From Panopea generosa (Eukaryota > Mollusca > Bivalvia > Adapedonta > Hiatellidae): a DNA stretch of 64,000 nt. This document shows, piece by piece, positions 53,401-64,000 of the stretch (position 1 is its first letter; each line of letters begins with the position of its first letter). The DNA is taken from positions 1-64,000 of the forward strand of contig CM055912.1 of assembly GCA_029582155.1 (NCBI GenBank), read 5' to 3'. Below the pieces are notes generated by a model, which saw only the letters and a program-made list of their open reading frames with translations, did no database searches and was not told the origin of the DNA. Both the position numbers and the translations under genes were made by a program.

Positions 53401-56400
53401 GACCATACGCATGTCAGTGGGATCATTCATCGTGACCATACGCATGTCAGTGATATCAGTCATCAGGACCATACGCATGTCAGTGGGATCAGTCATCAGG
53501 ACCATACGCATGTCAGTGGGATCAGTCATCAGGACCATACGCATGTCAGTGATATCAGTCATCAGGACCATACGCATGTCAGTGGGATCAGTCATCAGGA
53601 CCATACGCATGTCAGTGATATCAGTCATCAGGACCATACGCATGTCAGTGGCATCAGTCATCAGGACCATACGCGTGTCAGTGGGATCAGTCATCAGGAC
53701 CATACGCGTGTCAGTGGGATCAGTCATCAGGACCATACGCGTGTCAGTGGGATCAGTCATCAGAACTATATGCATATCAGTGGGATCAGTCATCAGGATC
53801 ATACGCTTGTCAGTGATATCAGTCATTAGGACCATACGCATGTCAGTGATATCAGTCATCAGGACCATACGCATGTCAGTGGGATCAGTCATCAGAACCA
53901 TACGCATATCAGTGGGATCAGTCATACAGACCATATGCATGTCAGTGGGATCAGTCATCCAGACCATACTCACGACAGTGGGATCAGTCATCAGGACCAT
54001 AAGCATGTCAGTGGGACCATACGCATGTCAGTGGGATCATTCATCAGGACCATACGCATGTCAGTGATATCAGTCATCAGGACCATATGCATGTCAGTGA
54101 TATCAGTCATCAGGACCATACGCATGTCAGTGGGATCAGTCATCAGGACCATACACATGTCAATGGGATCAGTTATCAGGACCATACGCATGTCAGTGAT
54201 ATCAGTCATCAGGACCATACGCATGTCAGTGATATCAGTCATCAGGACCATACGCATGTCAGTGATATCAATCATCAAGACCATATGCATGTCAGTGGGA
54301 TCAGTCATCAGGACCATACACATGTCAGTGATAACAGTCATCAGGACCATACGCATGTCAGTGGGATCAGTCATCAGGACCATACGCATGACAGTGATAT
54401 CAGTCATCAGGACAATACGCATGTCAGTGGGATCAGTCATCAGGACCATACTCATGTCAGTGATATCAGTCATCAGGACCATACGCATGTCAGTGGGATC
54501 AGTCATCAGGACCATACGCATGTCAGTGGGATCAGTAGTCAGAACCATACGCATGTCAGTGGGATCAGTCATCAGGACCATACGCATGTCAGTGGTATCA
54601 GTCATCAGGACCATAAGCATGTCAGTGGGATCAGTCATCAGGACCATACGCATGTCAGTGGTATCAGTCATCAGGACCATACGCATGTCAGTGGGATCAG
54701 TCATCAGGACCATACGCATGTCAGTGGTATCAGTCATCAGGACCATACGCATGTCTGTGATATCAGTCGTCAGGACCATACGCATGACAGTGATATTAGT
54801 CGTCAGGACCATACGCATGTCAGTGGGATCAGTCTTCAGGACCATACGCATGTCAGTGGGATCAGTCGTCCAGACCATACGCATGTCAGTGATATCAGTC
54901 GTCCAGACCATACGCATGTCAGTGATATCAGTCCTCAGGACCATATGCATGTCAGTGAGATCAGTCATCAGGACCATACGCATGTCAGTGGGATCAGTCA
55001 TCAGGACCATACGCATGTCAGTGATATCAGTCATCAGGACCATACGCATGACAGTGATATAAGTCGTCATGACCATACGCATGTCAGTGGGATCAGTCAT
55101 CAGGACCATACACATGTCAGTGATATCAGTCATCAGGACCATACACATGTCAGTGATATCAGTCATCAGGACCATATGCATGTCAGTGGGATCAGTCATC
55201 AGGACCATATGCATGACAGTGATATCAGTGATCAGGACCATACACATGTCAGTGGGATCAGTCATCAGAACCATACGCATGTCAGTGATATCAGTCATCA
55301 GGACCATACTCATGTCAGTGATATCAGTCATCAGGACCATACGCATGTCAGTGGGATCAGTCATCAGGACTATACGCATGTCAGTGGGATCAGTTATCAG
55401 GACCATACGCATGTCAGTGGGATCAGTAGTCAGAACCATACGCATGTCAGTGGTATCAGTCATTAGGACCATACGCATGTCAGTGGGATCAGTCATCAGG
55501 ACCATACGCATGTCAGTGATATCAGTCATCAGGACCATACGCATGACAGTGATATCAGTCATCAGGACCATACGCATGTCAGTGGGATCAGTCATCAGGA
55601 CCATACGCATGTCAGTGGGATCAGTCATAAGGACCATACTCATGTCAGTGATATCAGTCATCAGGACCATCCGCATGTCAGTGGGATCAGTCATCAGGAC
55701 CATACGCATGTCAGTGGGATCAGTCATCAGGACCATACGCATGTCAGTGATATCAGTCATCAGGACCATACGCATGACAGTGATATCAGTCATCAGGACC
55801 ATACGCATGTCAGTGGGATCAGTCATCAGGACCATACGCATGTCAGTGGGATCAGTCATCATGACCATACACATGTCAGTGATATCAGTCATCAGGACCA
55901 TACGCATGTCTGTGGGATCTGTCATTAGGACCATACGCATGTCAGTGGGATCAGTCATCAGGACCATACGCATGTCAGTGATATCAGTCATCAGGACCAT
56001 ACGCATGTCAGTGAGATCAGTCATCAGGCCCATACGCATGTCAGTGATATCAGTCATCAGGACCATACGCATGTCAGTGATATTAGTCATCAGGACCATA
56101 CGCATGTCTATGGGATCAGTCATCAGAACCATACGCATGTCAGTGATATCAGTCATCAGGACCATACGTATGTCAGTGATATCAGTCATCAGGACCATAC
56201 GCATGTCAGTGATATCAGTCATCAGGACCATACGCATGTCAGTGATATCAGTCATCAGGACCATACGCATGTCAGTGAGATCAGTCATCAGGACCATACG
56301 CATGTCAGTGATATCAGTCATCAGGACCATACTCATGTCAGTGATATCAGTCATCAGGACCATACGCATGTCAGTGAGATCAGTCATCAGGACCATACGC

Positions 56401-59400
56401 ATGTCAGTGATATCAGTCATCAGGACCATACGCATGTCAGTGATATTAGTCATCAGGACCATACGCATGTCTATGGGATCAGTCATCAGAACCATACGCA
56501 TGTCAGTGATATCAGTCATCAGGACCATACGCATGTCAGTGATATCAGTCTTCGAGACCATATGCATGTCAGTGGGATCAGTCATCAGGACCATATGCAT
56601 GTCAGTTGGATCAGTCATCAGGACCATACGCATGTCAGTTGGATCAGTCATCAGGACCATACGCATGACAGTGATATCAGTCATCAGAACCATAAGCATA
56701 TCAGTGATATCAGTCATCAGGACCATATGCATGTAAGTGATATCAGTCATCAGAACCATACACATGTCAGTGATATCAGTCATCAGGACCATACGCATGT
56801 CAGTGGGATCAGTCATCAGGACCATACGCATGTCAGTGATATCAGTCATCAGGACCATACGCATGTCAGTGGGATCAGTCATCAAGACCATATGCATGTC
56901 AGTGGGATCGGTCTTCAGGACCATATGCATGTCAGTGATATCAGTCATCAGGACCATACGCATGTCAGTGGGATCATTAATCGTGACCATACGCATGTCA
57001 GTGATATCAGTCATCAGGACCATATGCATGTCAGTGGGATCAGTCATCAGGACCATACGCATGTCAGTGGGATCAGTCATCAGGACCATACGCATGTCAG
57101 TGATATCAGTCATCAAGACCATACGCATGTCAGTGGGATCAGTCATCAGGACCATACACATGTCAGTGATAACAGTCATCAGGACCAAATGCATGTCAGT
57201 GGGATCAGTCATCAGGACCATACGCATGACAGTGATATCAGTCATCAGGACCATACGCATGTCAGTGGGATCAGTCATCAGGACCATACGCATGTAAGTG
57301 GGATCAGTCATCAGGACCATACGCATGACAGTGGGATCAGTCATCAGGACTATACGCATGACAGTGGGATCAGTCAACAGGACCATACCCATGTCAGTGG
57401 GATCAGTCATCAGGACCATACGCATGTCAGTGAGATCAGTCATCAGGACCATACCCATGTCAGTGATATCAGTCATCAGAACCATACGCAGGTCAGTGAT
57501 ATCAGTCATCAGGACCATACGCATGTCAGTGGGATCAGTCATCAGGACCATATGCATGACAGTGGGATCAGTCATCAGGACCATAAGCATGTCAGTGGGA
57601 TCAGTCATCAGGACCATACGCATGTCAGTGGGATCAGTCATCAGGACCATACGCATGTCAGTGATATCAGTCATCAGGACCATACTCATGTCAGTGGGAT
57701 GTCATCAGGACCATACGCATGTCAGTGGGATCAGTCATCAGGACCATACGCATGTCAGTGATATCAGTCATCAGGACCATATGCATGTCAGTGGGATCTG
57801 TCATCAGGACCATACGCATGTCAGTGGGATCAGTCATCAGGACCATACGCATGTCAGTGGGATCAGTCATCAGGACCATACGCATGTCAGTGGTATCAGT
57901 CATCAGGACCATACGCATGTCTGTGGGATCTGTCATCAGGACCATACGCATGTCAGTGGGATCAGTCATCAGGACCATACGCATGTCAGTGGGATCAGTC
58001 ATCAGGACCATACGCATGTCAGTGATATCAGTCATCAGGACCATACACATGTCAGTGATATCAGTCTTCGAGACCATACGCATGTCAGTGGGATCAGTCA
58101 TCAGGACCATACGCATGTCAGTGGGATCAGTCATCAGGACCATACGCATGACAGTGATATCAGTCATCAGGACCATACGCATGTCAGTGATATCAGTCAT
58201 CAGGACCATACGCATGTCAGTGATATCAGTCATCAGAACCATACGCATGTCAGTGATATCAGTCATCAGGACCATACGCATGTCAGTGGGATCAGTCATC
58301 AGGACCATACGCATGTCAGTGATATCAGTCATCAGGACCATACGCATGTCAGTGGGATCAGTCATCAAGACCATACGCATGTCAGTGGGATCAGTCATCA
58401 GGACCATACGCATGTTAGTGGGATCGGTCATCAGGACCATACGCATGTCAGTGGGATCATTCATTGTGACCATACGCATGTCAGTGATATCAGTCATCAG
58501 GACCATATGCATGTCAGTGGGATCAGTCATCAGGACCATACACATGTCAGTGGGATCAGTCATCAGGACCATACGCATGTCAGTGATATCAGTCATCAAG
58601 ACCATACGCATGTCAGTGATAACAGTCATCAGGACCAAATGCATGTCAGTGGGATCAGTCATCAGGACCATACGCATGTCAGTGGGATCAGTGATCAGGA
58701 CCATACGCATGTCAGTGATATCAGTCATCAGGTCCATACGCATGTCAGTGGGATCAGTCATCAGGACCATACGCATGTCAGTGGGATCAGTCATCAGGAC
58801 CATACTCATGTCAGTGATATCAGTCATCAGGACCATACGCATGTCAGTGGGATCAGTCATCAGGACCATACGCATGTCAGTGGGATCAGTAGTCAGGACC
58901 ATACGCATGTCAGTGATATCAGTCATCAGGACCATACGCATGTCAGTGGGATCAGTCATCAGGACCATACGCGTGTCAGTGGCATCAGTCATCAGGACCA
59001 TACGCGTGTCAGTGGGATCAGTCATCAGGACCATACGCGTGTCAGTGGGATCAGTCATCAGGACCATACGCGTGTCAGTGGGATCAGTCATCAGAACTAT
59101 ATGCGTATCAGTGGGATCAGTCATCAGGATCATACGCTTGTCAGTGATATCAGTCATTAGGACCATACGCATGTCAGTGATATCAGTCATCAGGACCATA
59201 CGCATGTCAGTGGGATCAGTCATCAGAACCATACGCATATCAGTGGGATCAGTCATCCAGACCATATGCATGTCAGTGGGATCAGTCATCCAGACCATAC
59301 TCACGACAGCGGGATCAGTCATCAGGACCATACGCATGTCAGTGGGATCAGTCATCAGGACCATACGCATGTCAGTGGGATCAGTCATCAGGACCATACG

Positions 59401-62005
59401 CATGTCAGTGGGATCATTCATCAGGACCATACGCATGTCAGTGATATCAGTCATCAGGACCATACGCATGTCAGTGGGATCAGTCATCCAGACCATACTC
59501 ACGACAGTGGGATCAGTCATCAGGACCATACGCATGTCAGTGGGATCAGTCATCAGGACCATACGCATGTCAGTGGGATCATTCATCAGGACCATACGCA
59601 TGTCAGTGATATCAGTCATCAGGACCATACGCATGTCAGTGATATCAGTCATCAGGACCATACGCATGTCAGTGGGATCAGTCATCAGGACCATACGCAT
59701 GTCAGTGGGATCAGTCATCAGGACCATACGCATGTCAGTGATATCAGTCATCAGGACCATATGCATGTCAGTGATATCAGTCATCAGGACCATACACATG
59801 TCAGTGATATCAGTCATCAAGACCATATGCATGTCAGTGGGATCAGTCATCAGGACCATACACATGTCAGTGATAACAGTCATCAGGACCATACGCATGT
59901 CAGTGGGATCAGTCATCAGGACCATACGCATGACAGTGATATCAGTCATCAGGACCATACGCATGTCAGTGGGATCAGTCACCAGGACCATACGCATGTC
60001 AGTGGGATCAGTCATCAGGACCATACTCATGTCAGTGATATCAGTCATCAGGACCATATGCATGTCAGTGGGATCAGTCATCAGGACCATACGCATGTCA
60101 GTGGGATCAGTAGTCAGGACCATACGCATGTCAGTGGGATCAGTCATCAGGACCATACGCATGTCAGTGGGATCAGTCATCAGGACCATACGCATGTCAG
60201 TGGGATCAGTCATCAGGACCATACGCATGTCAGTGGTATCAGTCATCAGGACCATACGCATGTCAGTGGGATCGGTCATCAGGACCATACGCATGTCAGT
60301 GGTATCGGTCATCAGGACCATACGCATGTCTGTGATATCGGTCGTCAGGACCATACGCATGACAGTGATATCGGTCGTCAGGACCATACGCATGTCAGTG
60401 GGATCAGTCTTCAGGACCATACGCATGTCAGTGGGATCAGTCGTCAGGACAATACGCATGTCAGGTATATCAGTCGTCCAGACCATATGCATGTCAGTGA
60501 TATCAGTCGTTAGGACCATACGCATGTCAGTGGGATCAGTCGTCAGGACCATACGCATGTCAGTGGGATCAGTCGTCAGGACCATACGCATGTCAGTGAT
60601 ATCAGTCGTCAGGACCATACGCATGACAGTGATATAAGTCGTCAGGACCATACGCATGTCAGTGGGATCAGTCATCAGGACCATACACATGTCAGTGGGA
60701 TCAGTCATCAGGACCATACGCATGTCAGTGATATCAGTCATCAGGACCATACGCATGTCAGTGATATCAGTTATCAGGACCATATGCATGTCAGTGGGAT
60801 CAGTCATCAGGACCATATGCATGACAGTGATATCAGTCATCAGGACCATACACATGTCAGTGGGATCAGTCATCAGAACCATACGCATGTCAGTGATATC
60901 AGTCATCAGGACCATACGCATGTCAGTGGGATCAGTCATCAGGACCATACGCATGTCAGTGGGATCAGTCATCAGGACCATACGCATGTCAGTGGGATCA
61001 GTCATCAGGACCATACGCATATCAGTGGGATCAGTCATCAGGATCATACGCATGTCAATGATATCAGTCATCAGGACCATACGCATGTCAGTGATATCAG
61101 TCATTAGGACCATCCTCATGTCAGTGGGATCAGTCATCAGGACCATACGCATATCAGTGGGATCAGTCATCAGGACCATACGCATGTCAGTGGGATCAGT
61201 CATCAGGACCATACGCATATCAGTGGGATCATTCATCAGAACCATATGCATGTTAATGGGATCAGTTATTTAGACCATACGCACGTCAGTGGGATCAATC
61301 ATCCGTACCATACTCACGACAGTGGGATCAGTCATAAAAACCATATGCATTCAGTGGGATCAGTCATCAGGACCATACGCATGTCAGTGATATCAGTCAT
61401 CAGGACCATACGCATGTCAGTGATATCAGTCATTAGGACCATACGCATGACAGTGATATCAGTCATCAGGACCATACGCATGTCAGTGGGATCAGTCATC
61501 AGGACCATACGCATGTCAGTGGGATCAGTCATCAGGACCATACTCATGTCAGTGATATCAGTCATCAGGACCATACACATGTCAGTGGGATCAGTCATCA
61601 GGACCATACGCATGTCAGTGGGATCAGTCATCAGGACCATACGCATGTCAGTGGGATCAGTAGTCAGAACCATACGCATGTCAGTGGGATCAGTCATCAG
61701 GACCATACGCATGTCAGTGGGATCAGTCATCAAAACTATATGCATGTCAGTGGGATCAGTCATCAGAACCATACACATGTCAGTGGGATCAGTCATCAGA
61801 ACCATACGCATGTCAGTTGGATCCGTCATAAAAACCATATGCATGTCAGTGGGATCAGTCATCAGGATCATACACATGTCAGTGATATCAGTCATCGGAA
61901 CTATACACATGACAGTGGGATCAGTCATCAGGACCATATGCATGTCAGTGGGATCAGTCATCAAAACCATATGCATGTTAGTGAGATCAGTCATCCAGAC
62001 CATGT
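44486..62005. repeat. 33-bp minisatellite, about 530 copies over 17.5 kb
   Basis: The unit is CATGTCAGTGGGATCAGTCA plus TCAGGACCATACG. A second common form has GTGATATCAG (with an EcoRV-type GATATC) in place of GTGGGATCAG. From about 46560 to 61990 the length of 33 is kept almost rigidly, so open frames of more than 3.5 kb appear on both strands (minus: MVLMTDPTDMR; plus: MSVGSVIRTIR and HVSGISHQDHT). From about 45180 to 46560 there are some 20 one- to few-base indels. Short multi-unit duplications (231 bp near 47150 and 47381; about 363 bp near 56010 and 56373) and one of 3,518 bp are present. It is not a gene. Confidence 0.97.
48091..54933. repeat. 3,518-bp tandem segmental duplication inside the 33-bp array
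   Basis: Copy 1 (48091-51608) is followed directly by copy 2 (51609 to about 54933). The offset of 3,518 is 106 units of 33 bp plus a truncated 20-bp unit (CATGTCAGTGGGACCATACG at 50487 and again at 54005). Over 48091-50488 the only difference I found is near 50409 against 53927 (CATCCAGACC or CATACAGACC). Copy 2 lacks a five-unit (165-bp) block that is duplicated in copy 1 near 51063-51228. Either a very recent event or an assembly artefact. Confidence 0.93.
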
Positions 62006-62046
62006 TTGAAATTTCTTGATAAATTGTAAGAAAAAAAAAAATTACC

Positions 62047-62236
62047 TTATGATCTATGTAGAATAAGTGTTTGGTGGACTTGTTTCATCCTATCCATACA
62101 AAGTTTGCTCGCGTCTGCATGGTTCACCACAGGTACTGGATAGTCTTTTCCCACAATGCACTTGGCTGCTTTCTGGAAACTCTCTGGTGCATTCCAGGGT
62201 TCATAGATATATTTATTCAATACAGGTAAGTAATGC
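62047..62236 (-). CDS. Animal cryptochrome / (6-4) photolyase family, late exon of the FAD-binding domain
   Basis: On the minus strand an acceptor (TTTGTTTTCAG) precedes a frame giving [19 protein letters not shown], then [33 protein letters not shown] and [10 protein letters not shown], then TAA. This is the conserved end of the photolyase-homology domain of vertebrate-type cryptochromes (Y-L-P-x-L, Y-I-Y-[ED]-P-W-x-A-P, V-N-H-x-x-x-[SK]). Such proteins bind FAD; animal ones act as clock repressors or light sensors. The entry phase (xxG codon, Arg or Lys) suits the usual preceding residue. Two oddities: about five residues normally found between the Y-L-P-x-L and Y-I-Y motifs are missing, and the stop lies one base before a good donor (AAG|GTAATTTT at 62046). 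Upstream exons lie beyond the window or are hidden by repeats. A pseudogene, or an indel error shifting the last codons, is possible. Confidence 0.85.
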
Positions 62237-62351
62237 CTGAAAACAAATCACATTATCCAGTTATAATCTTGACCTCCAGATCACATGCAACATAGTATAG
62301 TGGATATTTTTAGTCAAGGCACAGCATAATATCAATCATCATGGAGACTGT

Positions 62352-62428
62352 GACTGGGCAGAGATTCGATCTCATCACCACTGGATTGCTAGTCACGCGC
62401 TATTGGCTGAGCCAACTGGATGCGGTGG
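62352..62428 (-). repeat. tRNA-derived SINE head
   Basis: On the minus strand it reads GCATCCAGTTGGCTCAGCCA (A-box), then GACTAGCAATCCAGTGG (anticodon region), then GAGATCGAATCTC (B-box). This head type is common among bivalve SINEs. The tail (CAGTCACAGTCTCCATGATG) is shared with 42230-42275. It lies in the intron upstream of the cryptochrome exon. Confidence 0.6.
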
Positions 62429-63250
62429 TACTTTGTAAAGAATGTCTGTAATATATATCCTAGCATCATGCATAAATATTTGACATAATAAAAGGTTGAC
62501 CTATTAAAACTACTTTAAATTCATTTGGCTGGTAAACATTCATTTAGACTACTTGGATTTCTTCCTTCAAAACAGTTGTCTAAGATATTGTTATTGAAAC
62601 CTCAACAACAGGATAAACAAAACGCTAGAGAAAAGGATGTTGCTTCAAATTCATTACGTTCAGCACATCAATTTGACTGCCTCAGCAGAGCCGTAGAATC
62701 TGATATTTCTGGATTTGATACTATTTCAGATGAGAAATATATAAACAGTAGTGCAATTTTGCGTCTCCCAAGACAGCGCATCGCATATCCAAATAATGAC
62801 AAAAAGCTGTCCATCCAAGCCTTATTTTCTTCTCAAAAACTGTAAGCTTGATCATAGTGAAATGTATGCAGCTTTAGTGACGCAAAATGAACCAAAAGGT
62901 GATCATAAAAGGTCACCAGACACTAAAAATATATATGCAATTATACTGGAACCAGTATTGGATTTGGAGGCTTAAAAAAATTGTTTAACATTTTGGTTAA
63001 ACCGGGTGTCAGAAAATTCTAGAAATAAGATCAATAATCCAGAGTCCCAACCATGTTCATCTCTGACTGAATACATACCTCAGCCCGCTTGGTTAGGGCT
63101 TCCAGGTTTTTGTCTCACAGTATTTGAACATATATCAGTTTGCCCTCCATTCTGTTGAAACTGGAATTATTTGTTGCTGCTGCGCTCAAACAGCTGACCA
63201 CGTCATGATAATGGTGAATCATTCCGCTTCTTGACCTGAGGTACATAATG
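62429..63250. other. Intronic stretch with an unrecognised open segment
   Basis: The plus strand is open from about 62525 to 62845 but has no ATG start and no splice acceptor, and the peptide (GFDTISDEKYINSSAILR) matches nothing I know. The minus strand around 63050-63110 has a donor-like GAG|GTATGT after an open run, but a stop lies just upstream. Neither is called a gene. Confidence 0.35.
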
Positions 63251-64000
63251 TTGGAATGGAATGAATGGAATGGAAGTCTTTATTTTAAGAGGGTAGCCCA
63301 ATTAGTTTGAAACTAATCTTCCTTGAGGCACTCTAATTATACATTTATATGTTATTTACAAAATACAATAGCAAAACAAAATAAAAATATTTAAAGCATT
63401 GCAAGGAAATTGATTGTACATGAAATATGACACCATACATATATATATATATATATATATTTTAGTTTTTTTAAGTAGTCCTTTGAAAGTCTCTTTGATT
63501 AAAACAAAATATGTATACAAATTAATCAAGAAAGTGAATATCACTACAGCTGTTACAACAACAAAATAAGCAACAACAACAAAAACAAGTATAATTATTT
63601 ACAGTCAATAATACATGTGTGTACATTGGAGGTGGTGGTTTATTTATAGCATTTGCGATAATAATTGTTTAATTATTACTAAATATTATCTTCAGGACAA
63701 GTAATTCATTCAGTTTATAACAATTTAGCACAATTTGATGTAAAGCTTTTGACTGTAGTACTGTTTCTGATATTAACTCGTATACTATTCCATATTAAAG
63801 TTCCAATTAGGACAAACTACCTTTGAATAATTCTGTGTTGGGTTTTGGTGTGATAAAGTTAAATTTATTTGTTGAACGTACAATTCTATGAATGTTATCA
63901 TAGGTTTTAAACATATCTGTTATGTAAAATAGTGTGTTGTTTTTGAAAACTCTGTACATAAATTTTGCATTTTGGAGAAATAATCTTTGATCAATGGAAA
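63251..64000 (-). mobile_element. Non-LTR retrotransposon (LINE), 3' part running off the window
   Basis: On the minus strand it comprises the end of a polymerase protein (64000-63715), an AT-rich 3' UTR of about 430 bp, a perfect 17-nt palindrome (ATTAGTTTGAAACTAAT, 63301-63317), AATAAAG (63284-63278) and a tail of CCATT/CATTC pentamers (63276-63251). The palindrome and the GGGCTACCC next to it resemble 3' UTR motifs seen in other molluscan LINEs (recalled, not checked). The 5' end is outside the window. It is inserted in the same orientation as the cryptochrome gene. Confidence 0.75.
63715..64000 (-). pseudogene. LINE polymerase C-terminal fragment, frameshifted
   Basis: The minus strand opens at the window edge with LFLQNAKFMYRVFKN and ITDMFKTYDNIHRIVRS, followed by TELFKGSLS. 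After one lost base near 63808 it continues GTLIWNSIRVNIRNSTTVKS to TAA at 63717-63715. The order F-x-x-S-x-x-(Y)-x-G-x-x-x-W-N-S-(I/L), then V-K-S-F, is the usual C-terminal signature downstream of the reverse transcriptase in many LINE ORF2 proteins. The frame break shows this copy is dead, or that a consensus error is present. Clade not assigned. Confidence 0.75.

Noticed and set aside
46550-61251. Giant minus- and plus-strand open frames in the 33-bp array as real proteins
   Set aside because: They follow the repeat unit, are open in several frames at once, and show no codon-position bias between units.
62525-62975. Two overlapping plus-strand open frames as a gene
   Set aside because: No ATG at the 5' end of the first, no splice sites, no recognisable motif, and they lie antisense in the cryptochrome intron region.
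63050-63115. Minus-strand open run ending GAG|GTATGT as an upstream cryptochrome exon
   Set aside because: A stop codon lies just upstream, no acceptor fits, and the peptide does not match the segment expected before the 62-kb exon.

Overview
This is eukaryotic, AT-rich, intron-containing DNA, most likely from a bivalve or other lophotrochozoan mollusc. The reasons are a RING-less B-box/coiled-coil/NHL-type TRIM-like gene, an animal cryptochrome exon, several tRNA-derived SINE heads, LINE 3' ends, and very long minisatellites. The phylum is an inference; the species cannot be assigned from the window.

Layout. (1) 62-15659, minus strand: a two-exon TRIM-like gene. Exon 1 (15316-15659) encodes two B-boxes. 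Exon 2 (62-1428) encodes the coiled coil and an NHL-like propeller. The 13.9 kb intron is mostly minisatellite: a 24-bp unit at 2.14-4.86 kb, a 33-bp unit at 5.1-7.0 kb, a 46-bp unit at 7.3-14.3 kb and a 30-bp unit at 14.95-15.16 kb, plus a MITE and a dispersed element. (2) 15.7-19.8 kb: a LINE 3' fragment and a 73-bp minisatellite, both inside a pair of inverted repeats. (3) 19.8-31 kb: mostly AT-rich non-coding DNA with a SINE head, a 20-bp minisatellite, two 277-bp direct repeats, a GC-rich MITE-like element and a C/G-strand-biased simple repeat. (4) 31-44 kb: minisatellites of 16, 43 and 35 bp, microsatellites, SINE heads, a four-copy 320-bp repeat, and a copy of a dispersed element that carries only one unit of the 16-bp repeat. 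(5) 44.5-62.0 kb: one 17.5-kb array of a 33-bp unit (about 530 copies), containing a nearly perfect 3,518-bp tandem duplication. (6) 62.0-64.0 kb: a cryptochrome exon on the minus strand, whose donor lies about 40 bp from the array, a SINE head, and the 3' end of a non-LTR retrotransposon running off the window.

Tandem repeats make up roughly 60% of the window. The long open frames across them exist because their units lack stop codons and several unit lengths (24, 30, 33) are multiples of three; I do not treat them as genes. The real coding content is small: two TRIM-like exons, one certain cryptochrome exon (plus one weak candidate exon at 44.3-44.4 kb), and two decayed LINE fragments. The genes are not functionally linked; what unites the region is minisatellite expansion inside introns and inside dispersed elements. 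Alignments were made by eye, so copy numbers and divergences are approximate.
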